Source: Lysobacter sp. Root76
GTDB lineage: Bacteria; Pseudomonadota; Gammaproteobacteria; Xanthomonadales; Xanthomonadaceae
Length of the DNA: 64,000 bases
NCBI RefSeq assembly: GCF_001428685.1
Contig: NZ_LMIK01000001.1
Span: forward strand, 922,084-986,083
Direction of reading: 5' to 3'
Shown here: in pieces, positions 56,134 through 64,000 of the stretch
Layout: each line of letters opens with the position of its first letter
How positions within the stretch are numbered: position 1 is the stretch's first letter
Program-made: the position numbers and the translations under genes
The notes under the pieces: model-generated
Databases searched by the model: none
Seen by the model: the letters and a program-made list of their open reading frames with translations, nothing else
What the model was told of the DNA's origin: nothing

Positions 56134-56511
56134 ATGAGCGCGCACACCTGGATCTGGCTCTGCGGCCTGCACAGCCTCGCCTTCGCCGTGTTCCATATGG
56201 CGTTCTGGAAGCTGTTCCGCTGGCGCGAGAGTTTGAAGACGGCGACCGTCGCCGACCGCGCGATCCTGCAGATCCTCAACCTGCGCCTGATCTACGTGCT
56301 GCTGGGCGTGGCCGCGCTGTGCTTCGTATTCACCGACGAGTTGCACGGCAGCGCGCTGGGCCGCGCGCTGCTGGCCGGCATGTCGCTGTTCTGGATCGGA
56401 CGCACCGTCGAGCAGTTCGTGTTCCTGCGCATCGATCGGCCGCTGGTGCACGCGCTGACCGCACTGTTCGTGCTCGGTGCGATCGCGTTCGCGATGCCGC
56501 TGCTGGCCTGA
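56134..56511 (+). CDS. Small integral membrane protein, unknown function
   Basis: A 125-residue four-helix inner-membrane protein (WIWLCGLHSLAFAVFHMAFW, LRLIYVLLGVAALCFVF, ALLAGMSLFWIGRTVEQFVF, ALTALFVLGAIAFAMPLL). A start at 56104 is less likely because it lies before a poor ribosome site. Convergent with the DUF1304 gene; 12 bases separate the stops. Function unknown. Confidence 0.75.
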   Translation: MSAHTWIWLCGLHSLAFAVFHMAFWKLFRWRESLKTATVADRAILQILNLRLIYVLLGVAALCFVFTDELHGSALGRALLAGMSLFWIGRTVEQFVFLRIDRPLVHALTALFVLGAIAFAMPLLA

Positions 56512-56523
56512 CGGCCGTCCCTG

Positions 56524-56877
56524 TTAACCGGCCAGGCAGACCGCGGCGATCGCAAGCAGCGCCGGCACCGCCTGGACGAAGAAGATGCGGCGGTTGACCG
56601 TGGCCGCGCCGTAAACGCCGGCGACCACCACGCAGCCCAGGAAGAACAGCGCCACGTCGCGGCGCCCGCCGGCCGCGGCCCAGATCAGGCCGGCGGCGAG
56701 GAAGCCGTTGTACAGGCCCTGATTGGCCGCGAGCACCTTGGACTGCTCGGCCTTGTCGCGCGACTGGCGGAACACCTTGAGGCCGGCGGGCTTGGTCCAC
56801 AGGAACATCTCCAGCACCAGGAAGCCGGCATGCAGCGCGGCGACCAGCAGGATCAGCGAGACGGCGAGCAAGGACAT
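56524..56877 (-). CDS. DUF1304 family membrane protein
   Basis: A 117-residue membrane protein with the DUF1304 pattern: LLVAALHAGFLVLEMFLWTK, NQGLYNGFLAAGLIWAAAGG and FFLGCVVVAGVYGAATVNRR. Four transmembrane helices. The family's function is not established. Confidence 0.9.
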   Translation of the reverse strand: MSLLAVSLILLVAALHAGFLVLEMFLWTKPAGLKVFRQSRDKAEQSKVLAANQGLYNGFLAAGLIWAAAGGRRDVALFFLGCVVVAGVYGAATVNRRIFFVQAVPALLAIAAVCLAG

Positions 56878-56937
56878 GGGCGACTCCGAAAGTGGACGTG
56901 CGTTCGGCCTAGTCTAGGGCCGGAACCGGCGCCGCGC

Positions 56938-57546
56938 TCACGGCCGCAACTGCACGCCCTGCTGGAGGCCGAAGTCGGTCTCGGCGTCGTAGCGGCGGGT
57001 GAGGCTGGCGTAACGCCGCAGCTGCGCGCGCGCGGCGTCGTCCAGGGCACGCCGCAGCAGTTTGCAATCCGGCTGCGCGGTCGCCGTCAGCATCGCGTCG
57101 CGCACCGCCAGCGCGGCTTCGCGGCCATGCTGGACGTGGCCGGCCTCGTGCCGTTGCAGACCGGCGTAGAAGCGCCGCCATTCGCGCGCCAGGTCGCTTT
57201 CGACGCGTGCGCCGCTCCACTCCGGAAGGGTGGTCACGATCTCGGCGCCGACCGTCACCGAAATCAGCTCGCAGCGCCCGTGGCGCGGCAGCGACTGGTA
57301 GGACCAGGTCACGTGCCAGTCGGTGCTGCCGGCGAGGCGGCGGCCGCCGAGGGCGTGCTCGGGGCCGTGCTGGCGCATCTGCCCGGCCAGTTCCAGCGCG
57401 CTGCGGCCGAAGATGCGGTAGCGGACGATGCGCTCCTCGATGCTGACCTCGGCGGTCGGCGTCTCGACCGGCGCCGCCGCGGCGCACAGCGACGCCAGGC
57501 CCCACAGCGGGACCGTCAGTCGCCACGCGCGCCGTCCTGCGGCCAT
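56938..57546 (-). CDS. DUF922 family putative zinc-dependent peptidase
   Basis: A 202-residue exported protein with a signal peptide (WRLTVPLWGLASLCAAAAP) and the HExxH-type zinc motif in LQRHEAGHVQHGREAA. The ATG at 57546 has GAGGAG. The motif and fold match the DUF922 family, annotated as Zn-dependent proteases. Substrate unknown. Confidence 0.88.
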   Translation of the reverse strand: MAAGRRAWRLTVPLWGLASLCAAAAPVETPTAEVSIEERIVRYRIFGRSALELAGQMRQHGPEHALGGRRLAGSTDWHVTWSYQSLPRHGRCELISVTVGAEIVTTLPEWSGARVESDLAREWRRFYAGLQRHEAGHVQHGREAALAVRDAMLTATAQPDCKLLRRALDDAARAQLRRYASLTRRYDAETDFGLQQGVQLRP

Positions 57547-57563
57547 GCGTTCGCTCCTCGGTA

Positions 57564-58451
57564 TCAACGGCAGGCCGCGTCGCGGCCCGCGCCCTGCCCG
57601 CACAAATGCAGTCGCGAAATCTCCGGCGGCACGCCGAACCGGATCGGCAGGATGCTGGTGCCGATGCCCTGGGTCACGAACAGCTGCCGTCCGTCCTCTT
57701 CGAAACGGCCGACCGGATAGGCGCCATCGACTTCCTTCCACAAACCCGGCCGGCCCAGCAGCGGGAACGCGATCTGGCCGCCGTGGGTATGCCCGGCCAC
57801 GACCAGCGAAGCGCGCGCCGGCATCCGCCGGAACAGCAAGGGATTGTGCGTGATCGCCAGGGCAGGCGCCTTGTCGTCGATTGCGGAAAACGCGCGGCCG
57901 ACATCGTGCGGCGCCTCCAGCAGATCGCCCACGCCGACCATCCACAGCCGGCAGCGGCCGAGCTGCACCTCGCGCGCCTGGTCCTCCAGCACCACCACGC
58001 CGACCGACTCCAGCGCGCGGCGCACGCGTACGCCGTCCTTCCACCAGTCGTGGTTGCCGAGCACCGCATACACCGGCTTGCGCGCGGTCAGCGGCTTGAG
58101 GTGCTCGGCGATGGTGTCGGCGGGGATGTAGGTGCCCAGGAATACGCTCAGGATCACGTAGTCGCCGGCCATCAGCACCGCCTGCGAATCGCTCACGGCC
58201 AGCCGCGCGACCAGCCGGTCGAACTGGGCCAGGCCGTTGCGCGGCGAACCCACGTGCAGGTCCGACACCAGTTCCACGCGCAGACCGTCGCACTCCGGCG
58301 ACCAGTTCGGCAGGGAAAACGCGTAGTCGCGCTCGGTCAAGGAGCCGGGCTCGATCACGCAGCCCCAGACCGCGAAGACCAGCACCAGCAGAGCGAGGAT
58401 GCGCGCGCTCCAGCGCCGCCACCATCGCCGCCGCCGATCCGGCCGGTTCAT
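57564..58451 (-). CDS. Calcineurin-like metallophosphoesterase, membrane-anchored
   Basis: A 295-residue protein with an N-terminal anchor (ILALLVLVFAVWGCVIEPG) and the full metallophosphoesterase motif set: VSDLHVGS, MAGDYV, VLGNHDWWKDG, ITHNPLLF and VVAGHTHGGQIAFPLLG. It resembles the YkuE/LpxH-like group that acts on lipid-linked substrates on the outer face of the membrane. The start overlaps the stop of the next gene upstream (ATGA). Substrate unknown. Confidence 0.9.
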   Translation of the reverse strand: MNRPDRRRRWWRRWSARILALLVLVFAVWGCVIEPGSLTERDYAFSLPNWSPECDGLRVELVSDLHVGSPRNGLAQFDRLVARLAVSDSQAVLMAGDYVILSVFLGTYIPADTIAEHLKPLTARKPVYAVLGNHDWWKDGVRVRRALESVGVVVLEDQAREVQLGRCRLWMVGVGDLLEAPHDVGRAFSAIDDKAPALAITHNPLLFRRMPARASLVVAGHTHGGQIAFPLLGRPGLWKEVDGAYPVGRFEEDGRQLFVTQGIGTSILPIRFGVPPEISRLHLCGQGAGRDAACR

Positions 58452-59590
58452 CCCGCGGTTTGCTTGGCCTGCGCGTGCCAGGCCGCGAGCACTTCGGCTT
58501 CGCGCGCGGCGGACAGGCCGGCCTTGGGCTTGGCGCGACGTTCGGCGGGCAGGCCGCGCCAATACGCCAGGGTGTCGCGCACGGTCTCGCGCAGCGGCCG
58601 GTAGGTCAGGCCCGCCGCCTGCGCCTTGGCGCTGCTGATGCGGCCGAAGCCGGCGTAGTCGCCGCTGGCCGGAATCCAGATCGGCATGTCCTGCCAAGGG
58701 CTGACCTTCTGCGCTTCGAGGAACGCGGCCGGCACCCAGGTCAGGGTCGATTTCGGCGCCTTCATTGCGCCCGCGACCTGCTGGCAGACGCCCAGCACCT
58801 CGCCCATGCTCAGTTTTCCGGCCGGCGCGTCGGCGTTGTAGATGCCGAAGCTGCGTTGCTCCAGCGTGCGCAGCAGGAACGCGGCCAGATCGCGCACGTC
58901 GATGAACTGGGTCGGATCCTTAGCGCTGCCCGGGGCGAGGATCTCGCCGCCGCGGTCCGCGCGCGCCGGCCAATAGGTGAAGCGGTCGGTGGTGTCGCCG
59001 GGACCGACGATCAGGCCCGGCCGCACCACGGTCGTGCGGCCCGGCAGTTCGGCTTCGGCGGCGCGTTCGCACAGCGCCTTGAGGCCGCCGTAGGTTTCGC
59101 CGGTGACCTCGGTAACGGTGGGATCGGCCAGCTGCGCCAGCGGCGCGGTCTCGTCCTGGTTCGGGGTATCGGTCTTGGCGTAGACCGAGATCGTCGACAC
59201 CAGCAGGTACTGGCCCACCCGCGGGCCCAGCAGCTTGGCCGCACGGGTCACGTCGGCGGGCAGATACGCGGACGTGTCCAGCACCGCGTCCCAGCGGCGC
59301 TCGCCTTCCAGCGCCTTCATGTCCGTCTTGCGGTCGCCGTGCAGTTGCTCGACGTCGCGGTAGTCCGCGCCCGCGAAACGCTCCGGGTTGGTCTTGCCGC
59401 GGTTGAACAGGGTCAGGGTATGGCCGGCCTTGCGCGCGGCCTCGACGAAATGCGGGCCGAGAAAACCGGTGCCGCCCATGACCAGGATCTTCAGCGGCTT
59501 CGACCGCGGCTTGCTGCGCGCGAACGACGGTAGGACCAGCAGGCCGGCGCCGGCGAGGCCGACGGCGAGGAAATCGCGGCGGTGGGTCAT
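58448..59590 (-). CDS. Tat-exported NAD-dependent epimerase/dehydratase-like SDR
   Basis: A 380-residue extended short-chain dehydrogenase. The N-terminus has a Tat-type signal (THRRDFLAVGLAGAGLLVLP). The nucleotide loop is VMGGTGFLGPHFVEAARKAG and the catalytic YxxxK is in GETYGGLKALCE. Export of an NAD-binding SDR is uncommon; folding with the cofactor before Tat transport would explain it. It overlaps genes on both sides (ATGA). The substrate is unknown; the neighbourhood suggests envelope or nucleotide metabolism. Confidence 0.87.
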   Translation of the reverse strand: MTHRRDFLAVGLAGAGLLVLPSFARSKPRSKPLKILVMGGTGFLGPHFVEAARKAGHTLTLFNRGKTNPERFAGADYRDVEQLHGDRKTDMKALEGERRWDAVLDTSAYLPADVTRAAKLLGPRVGQYLLVSTISVYAKTDTPNQDETAPLAQLADPTVTEVTGETYGGLKALCERAAEAELPGRTTVVRPGLIVGPGDTTDRFTYWPARADRGGEILAPGSAKDPTQFIDVRDLAAFLLRTLEQRSFGIYNADAPAGKLSMGEVLGVCQQVAGAMKAPKSTLTWVPAAFLEAQKVSPWQDMPIWIPASGDYAGFGRISSAKAQAAGLTYRPLRETVRDTLAYWRGLPAERRAKPKAGLSAAREAEVLAAWHAQAKQTAG

Positions 59591-60966
59591 CGGTCGGTCC
59601 CGGGCGTGGCGGCGTCGACCGGCAGCGTGCGCTGGGCACGGATCACCCGCCATGCGCCGAAGGTCATGCCCAGGGCCACGCCGATGCCAGCCACGAACAC
59701 CATGCGCGTGCCGAAGATCGCCAGCGCCTTGTGCAGCCAGACGAAGGTCAGATCGCCGGCGCGGTAGACCACGGTGTCGATCACCGCCTTGGCCTTGTAG
59801 CGCGATTCGCGGTCGACCCGCGTGTAGATCGTCTCGCGGCCGGGCTTGGCCAGCGAGAACTCGCCCGCGCGCGTGGCCACCTGCACGATCGCCACCAGCA
59901 GCGGCAGCGGCGACAGCGCCAGCAACGCATAGCCGAACAGGATCGCGAACGCCGGCACCAGCAGGGTCGGCGCCACGCCCCAGCGCCGCAGCAGGAAGCG
60001 CGTGAGCAGCAGCTGCACCAGGATGGTGGTGCCGTTCACGAAGCCGTCGATGATCGAGTAATAGCGCGCCGCCGCCTGCGCGTTCGGGTAGAACTGTTTC
60101 ACGATCGCCGCCTGCTCGTTGTAGAGCAGCGTGCCCACGCCGACGCCGAAGAACATCACCAGCGCCAGCGCGCGCAGCACCGGCCGCTGCCAGACCAGTT
60201 TCAGGCCGGCCAGCACCGAACCGCCCATCGCGACTTCGCCGCTGGCCGCGCCGCTGACCTGCTCGCGCCGGATCGCCCACACCCGCAGGCGCAGGATGCA
60301 CAGCAGGCACACCGCCAGGAACGCGGCCGACACCAGCAGCAGATTGGCCACGCCCAGACGGCCGACCAGCAGGCCGGTGATCAGCGGGCCCAACAGGGCG
60401 CCGACCGTGCCGCCGGCGCCGATGTAGCCGTATACCCGCTTGGAATGCTCGTGGTCGAACACGTCGGCCATGAAGCTCCAGAACACCGTCACCGCGAACA
60501 GGTTGAACACCGCGGTCCAGACGAAGAACAGCGCGCCGCGCCCCGCCAGTTCGTGGTGGAAGGCCCAGTAGAAACCGAGCAGGCAGGCGATGAAGATCAG
60601 GTACACCACCGGCAGGAACACCCGGCGCGGGAAGCGCGACACCAGCGCGCCGTACACCGGCTGCAAGGCCAGCATGCTCAGGAAGGTGCAGGTGAACAGC
60701 ACCTGCAGGGTGAACTCCTTCAGCGACACGCCGTGGCTCAGGGCCCAGGCGATCAACCCGGGCGGGAACACGGTCTCGATATCGCCCGAGGCGCCCATCG
60801 CGTCGCGCACCGGGCGCAGCACGTAGTAGCCGCAGAGCAGGCTGAAGAAGTACAGCAGCGACCACCACAGCGGCGGCGACTCGGCCAGCGCGGCGCGGAA
60901 ACGGCCCCAGCGACCGGTGGCGGGCGCGGGCGCGGGCTCGGCGTCGGTCCGTATCGGATCGGTCAC
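59587..60966 (-). CDS. MFS-type transporter resembling ATP/ADP translocase (NTT) proteins
   Basis: A 459-residue membrane carrier with about 12 helices. The N-terminal LLCGYYVLRPVRDAMGASGD motif is the mark of the NTT/TlcC nucleotide translocase-like group, and VYGYIGAGGTVGALLGPLIT recalls the MFS A-motif region. The real substrate in free-living bacteria is not known. It is the first of four overlapping genes (this, the SDR, the phosphoesterase and the nearby DUF922). Confidence 0.85.
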   Translation of the reverse strand: MTDPIRTDAEPAPAPATGRWGRFRAALAESPPLWWSLLYFFSLLCGYYVLRPVRDAMGASGDIETVFPPGLIAWALSHGVSLKEFTLQVLFTCTFLSMLALQPVYGALVSRFPRRVFLPVVYLIFIACLLGFYWAFHHELAGRGALFFVWTAVFNLFAVTVFWSFMADVFDHEHSKRVYGYIGAGGTVGALLGPLITGLLVGRLGVANLLLVSAAFLAVCLLCILRLRVWAIRREQVSGAASGEVAMGGSVLAGLKLVWQRPVLRALALVMFFGVGVGTLLYNEQAAIVKQFYPNAQAAARYYSIIDGFVNGTTILVQLLLTRFLLRRWGVAPTLLVPAFAILFGYALLALSPLPLLVAIVQVATRAGEFSLAKPGRETIYTRVDRESRYKAKAVIDTVVYRAGDLTFVWLHKALAIFGTRMVFVAGIGVALGMTFGAWRVIRAQRTLPVDAATPGTDR

Positions 60967-61168
60967 GCGCAGCGTCCCGCGGTCGGTGTCGGCTGGCTGG
61001 GATCGCGCCTCATGTCCTCGCTCCCGTGCGCGCTGGCCGGCACGTGCTGGCGGAACGTTAGCCGAACCCGCCCCACCCCGCCACCGCGGCGCATGCCGGC
61101 CGCTCGCGCGTTATTGGGAGCATTTGCTCTAATCGCCAGGCTTACGGTCGCCCGGTCACAGACAGGGC

Positions 61169-62761
61169 GTGGGCGTGTACGACTACATCATCATCGGTGC
61201 CGGTTCGGCCGGCTGCGTGCTCGCCAACCGCCTCAGCGAAGACCCGGACACCAAGGTGTTGCTGCTCGAAGCCGGGCCGCGCGACCGCCATCCCTTTATC
61301 CACATGCCCGCCGGCCTGTCCAAGCTGGTCAACAAGAAGGGCGTGAACTGGGACTACGACACCGCACCCGAGCACGAGCTCAACGGCCGCACCCTGTGGT
61401 GGCCGCGCGGCAAGGTGCTGGGCGGGTCGAGTTCGATCAATGCCATGTGCTACATCCGCGGCGTGTCCGGCGACTACGACGACTGGTCCGCGCAAGGCGC
61501 GACCGGCTGGGATTGGAAGACGGTGCTGCCCTACTTCCGCCGCTCCGAGCGCAACAGCCGCGGCGACGACGCCCTGCACGGCGCCAACGGCCCGCTCTAC
61601 GTCTCCGACCTGCGCTACACCAACCCGCTGTCGCAGGTGTTCATCGAGGCCGGCCGCGAAGCCGGCTATGCGGTCAACCGCGACTTCAACGGCGCCGCCC
61701 AGCAGGGTTTCGGCTATTACCAGGTCACCCAGAAGAACGGCGCGCGCTGCTCCAGCGCGGTCGCCTACCTCGACCCGGCGCGCGAACGCCACAACCTGAC
61801 CATCGTCACCGGCGCCCAGGTCAACCGCATCACCTTCGACAAAGGCCGCGCCAACGGCGTGATCTACGTCGCCAACGGCCAGCCCTACCACCAGGAAGTC
61901 TCGCGCGAGATCCTGCTCAGCGGCGGCGCTATCAACTCGCCACAGCTGCTGATGCTGTCCGGCGTCGGTCCGGCCGCGCAATTGCGCAAGCACGGTATCG
62001 ACGTGGTCGCCGACGCGCCGCAGGTCGGCGAGAACCTGCAGGATCACCTCGACATCTGCACCCTGCAGCACTCGACCCAACGCGTCACCTACGACCGCGT
62101 CAGCGACCTGCGCATCGCCTTCGACTACTACCTGCGCGGCCACAGCGGCCCCGGCAGCAGCAATATCGCGGAGGCCGGCGCGTTCGTGCGTTCGGCGCTG
62201 GCGCCCGACGAGCGCGCCGACATCCAGCTGCATTTCGTGCCGGCCATGCTCGACGACCACGGCCGCCGCCGCCTCGTCGGCGACGGCTACACCCTGCACG
62301 CCTGCTTCCTGCGCCCGCGCAGCCGTGGCCGCATCGGCCTGGTCAGCGCGCGCGCCGCGGACAAGGCCCGCATCGAAGCGCGTTATCTGAGCGATCCGGA
62401 AGGTTTCGATCTGAAGATGATGCTCGAATGCGCCAAGCTCTCGCGCGAACTGTTCGCGCAGAAGGCCTTCGACGCCTACCGCGGCGCGCCGATCTTCCCG
62501 CCCCGCAACGACTACAGCGACGCCGAGCTGATCGAGTTCATCCGCGAAAAGGCCGAAACCGTCTACCACCCGATCGGCACCTGCCGCATGGGCAGCGACG
62601 AGGAATCGGTGGTCGACCCGCAACTGCGCGTCCGCGGCGTCGAAGGCCTGCGCGTGGTCGACGCCTCGGTGATGCCGACCTTGATCGGCGGCAATACCAA
62701 TGCGCCGACGATGATGATCGCCGAGCGCGCGGCGGATTTGATTCGCGGCCGCGCGCAGTAA
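61169..62761 (+). CDS. GMC-family FAD oxidoreductase (choline/alcohol dehydrogenase-like)
   Basis: A 530-residue flavoprotein. The FAD fold is YIIIGAGSAGCVLANRLSED. The GMC signatures are PRGKVLGGSSSINAMCYIRG and GAINSPQLLMLSGVG, and the catalytic His is in YHPIGTCRMG with the partner in GGNTNAPTMMIAERAAD. Choline and alcohol dehydrogenases are the nearest types; the substrate is not predictable from this. A GTG start at 61169 is used, with another at 61175. No gene partner is near. Confidence 0.93.
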   Translation: MGVYDYIIIGAGSAGCVLANRLSEDPDTKVLLLEAGPRDRHPFIHMPAGLSKLVNKKGVNWDYDTAPEHELNGRTLWWPRGKVLGGSSSINAMCYIRGVSGDYDDWSAQGATGWDWKTVLPYFRRSERNSRGDDALHGANGPLYVSDLRYTNPLSQVFIEAGREAGYAVNRDFNGAAQQGFGYYQVTQKNGARCSSAVAYLDPARERHNLTIVTGAQVNRITFDKGRANGVIYVANGQPYHQEVSREILLSGGAINSPQLLMLSGVGPAAQLRKHGIDVVADAPQVGENLQDHLDICTLQHSTQRVTYDRVSDLRIAFDYYLRGHSGPGSSNIAEAGAFVRSALAPDERADIQLHFVPAMLDDHGRRRLVGDGYTLHACFLRPRSRGRIGLVSARAADKARIEARYLSDPEGFDLKMMLECAKLSRELFAQKAFDAYRGAPIFPPRNDYSDAELIEFIREKAETVYHPIGTCRMGSDEESVVDPQLRVRGVEGLRVVDASVMPTLIGGNTNAPTMMIAERAADLIRGRAQ

Positions 62762-62857
62762 GCATCGGCGGCATGTCGCAGGCTGCGGCTAACGCAACCA
62801 TTTGCGGAGTTTCGCGCAACGGCCTTCGCGCCTGCGGCGCTCATCCCCTCACCCCAA

Positions 62858-62881
62858 CCCTCTCCCGCAAGCGGGAGAGGG
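62858..62881. repeat. Perfect 11-bp hairpin repeat
   Basis: CCCTCTCCCGC, AA, GCGGGAGAGGG, preceded by CCCCTCACCCCAA. It is a well-known dispersed hairpin type in xanthomonad intergenic DNA. Confidence 0.85.
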
Positions 62882-62969
62882 AGCGGATGCGCATGCGGAT
62901 CGAGCAGCGTAGCCAGTAGGCCGCAGGGTGCGGACAACCGCGCCACCGCCAATCACCGATTCGCGCGAC

Positions 62970-63004
62970 GATGCGGTTCGCCTGCGGCTCAGCGCATCCT
63001 AAGG
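62970..63004 (-). repeat. Dispersed intergenic repeat, family B (copy 3)
   Basis: The stretch from GATGCGGTTCGCCTGCGGCT to CCTAAGG is the reverse complement of the family B core found at 7931-7963. Confidence 0.7.
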
Positions 63005-63006
63005 CG

Positions 63007-63267
63007 CTACATTTCCACGATCGGCCCATTCGGGTCCGGCTCGGGAGGACAGCCCCCGCCCGCCGTGCAGATACCGACCAGACGCCATGCGCCGCCGCGG
63101 CACTGGTAGTAGTAACCCGGATCGACCGGATGATCGTAAGCCACCAGGAACATATGCCCTTCCGTCTCCGCCGTGCAGGCATAGGTCGGTTCCGCCGCGA
63201 CCGGAGCGGTCGCACCCATCCCGACGAACAGAGCCAACACAGCGCCTTTCGCAGTCCATTTCTTCAT
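63007..63267 (-). CDS. Small secreted protein
   Basis: An 86-residue exported protein. The signal peptide is MKKWTAKGAVLALFVGMGAT..AA. The mature 55-60 residues contain four cysteines (YACTAET, YQCRGG, GICTAGGGC) likely to form two disulfides. The C-terminus is proline-rich. ATG 63267 has GGAGG eight bases upstream. Function unknown; it could be a small extracellular effector or inhibitor. Confidence 0.72.
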   Translation of the reverse strand: MKKWTAKGAVLALFVGMGATAPVAAEPTYACTAETEGHMFLVAYDHPVDPGYYYQCRGGAWRLVGICTAGGGCPPEPDPNGPIVEM

Positions 63268-63521
63268 TGCGTTTTCCTCCATTGAAAACCGCCGGAAGTC
63301 GTCCCTTTCCAGGCAACGAAAGCGCTCGCCTTGCCAGCGCGACAGCCACGGCGAGCGGCTTACGGAGGCGGCGGCGGCCTCTCGATGCACGGCGGGGCCA
63401 ACGCTAGCAGATACTGCGCTGAAGTACGGATCGACTCCCGAGACGTGACCGGCTTGGCGATGCATGCAGCGAACGTGCGGCCCTGTTTCGGGTGCTGGTG
63501 CTGGTGCCCCACGACTGCCGT

Positions 63522-63554
63522 TGCTGTTGCTGTTGCCGTTGTTGTTGCTGTTGC
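63522..63554. repeat. Simple GTTGCT-type repeat
   Basis: A run of imperfect GTTGCT/GTTGCC/GTTGTT hexamers, rare in this GC-rich sequence. Confidence 0.7.
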
Positions 63555-63590
63555 ATTGAAATCCAATGCCCCCGCACTCGCCCAACCCCA

Positions 63591-63744
63591 CTCAGACCCG
63601 AAGGGCGGCGCGCAGGACGCGCGCCGTTTTTCGAGGAACAGGATGTTCCTTCGAAAAATCCCCGCGCCTCAGACCCGAAGGGCGGCGCGCAGGACGCGCG
63701 CCGTTTTTCGAGGAACAGGATGTTCCTTCGAAAAATCCCCGCGC
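63591..63744. repeat. Perfect 77-bp tandem direct repeat, two copies
   Basis: Copies at 63591-63667 and 63668-63744 are identical base for base. Each holds a hairpin (GGCGCGC-AGGAC-GCGCGCC followed by GTTTTT) and a second one (TTTTTCGAGGAACA-GGA-TGTTCCTTCGAAAAA). Confidence 0.95.
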
Positions 63745-63792
63745 CACCTCCGATCTCGCACGGGAGAGTTGTCAAGGTAAGCCCTTCTCTTT

Positions 63793-63828
63793 GGTTACTT
63801 TCTCTTGGGCTAGCAAGAGAAAGTGACC
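63793..63828. repeat. 15-bp inverted repeat, six-base loop
   Basis: GGTTACTTTCTCTTG (63793-63807) and CAAGAGAAAGTGACC (63814-63828) pair with one G-T. The type is common in xanthomonad intergenic DNA. Confidence 0.85.
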
Positions 63829-63891
63829 CGCACGCGCAGCGGGCGGAAGCTGTTGCTTAAGAACGAAGCCAACGCAGCAAACGGAATTCGC

Positions 63892-63991
63892 GATCGCGGC
63901 TTACGCCGCTCCCACAGAAAGCAGAAAGCGGACCCGAAGCGAAACCCCGCCAGCAGCCGAAGTTCGCGGTCGCGGCTCACGCCGCTCCTAC
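63892..63991 (-). repeat. Two REP-like copies in direct orientation
   Basis: 63892-63915 and 63967-63991 are copies (one or two changes each) of the unit paired at 16249-16341, here both in reverse orientation and separated by 51 bases. Confidence 0.88.
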
Positions 63992-64000
63992 CCCAAGGCC

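Larger units (their letters stand above)
63268..64000. other. Repeat-dense terminal region without supported genes
   Basis: About 730 bases. Contents in order: the presumed promoter region of the small secreted gene, a short GTTGCT-like simple repeat (63522-63554), a perfect 77-bp tandem duplication (63591-63744), a 15-bp inverted repeat (63793-63828) and two REP-like copies (63892, 63967). The short reading frames here lie in repeats and I reject them. Confidence 0.85.

Noticed and set aside
63331..63860. Several overlapping small open frames in the terminal repeats
   Set aside because: They are produced by the 77-bp duplication and simple repeats and share the same peptide in two copies.

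Overview
The window is a contiguous 64 kb piece of a GC-rich chromosome, roughly two-thirds G+C or more. It looks like a Xanthomonadaceae genome, most likely Lysobacter or a close relative. The support is the gene content (secreted GH18 chitinase, tandem large TonB-dependent receptors, Tat-exported molybdenum hydroxylase, short-chain PEP carboxykinase, metX-metB-hom cluster) and several intergenic repeat families that I know from this group. I see no rRNA, tRNA, CRISPR array, prophage or insertion sequence. This assignment is inference from sequence alone.

Layout. 1-5.8 kb: the 3' part of hemE, a secreted protein of unknown function and a periplasmic-propeller hybrid histidine kinase. 6-11.3 kb: a YceI/cytochrome b561/YceI operon, a small glutaredoxin-like protein, the iron-sulfur serine dehydratase sdaA, a zinc-ribbon protein and an alpha/beta hydrolase. 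11.5-16.2 kb: a translationally coupled three-gene molybdenum hydroxylase (large subunit, 2Fe-2S subunit, triheme cytochrome c). 16.2-18.9 kb: a repeat pair, an operator-rich leader and a modular chitinase. 19-21 kb: a GlxA-type AraC regulator divergent from a dienelactone-hydrolase-like gene. 21-24.5 kb: metX-metB-hom on the minus strand, headed by a SAM riboswitch. 24.6-37.3 kb: a phytase-like lipoprotein, an M23 peptidase, prfC, envelope proteins (hemolysin III family, AsmA, GtrB-like glycosyltransferase, MtgA), Hsp33 and an outer-membrane-like protein.

37.8-52 kb is the most distinctive part. It has two tandem paralogous TonB-dependent receptors with the same promoter architecture and twin terminators, then a 2OG-Fe(II) oxygenase-like gene. 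On the opposite strand are an ECF sigma/anti-sigma/DUF4097 operon and a tightly overlapped run of pckG, a second 2OG-Fe(II) oxygenase and two sulfotransferase-like proteins. A third sulfotransferase lies at 29.4 kb. 52-56 kb: a TetR regulator divergent from fadE, with an operator-like palindrome over the fadE promoter, and a DUF4442 hotdog protein. 56-61 kb: small membrane proteins and an overlapping four-gene run (DUF922 peptidase, metallophosphoesterase, Tat-exported NAD(P)-epimerase-like protein, nucleotide-translocase-like MFS carrier). 61-64 kb: a GMC oxidoreductase, a small secreted protein and a repeat-dense 0.7 kb end that includes a perfect 77-bp tandem duplication.

The strongest regulatory calls are the SAM-I riboswitch (24418-24529), the chitinase operator palindrome (16513-16526), the shared TonB-receptor promoter element (37679 and 40780) and the fadE/TetR operator. 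The strongest candidate for an undescribed system is the grouping of TonB receptors, 2OG oxygenases and sulfotransferases. Its substrate cannot be read from the sequence.
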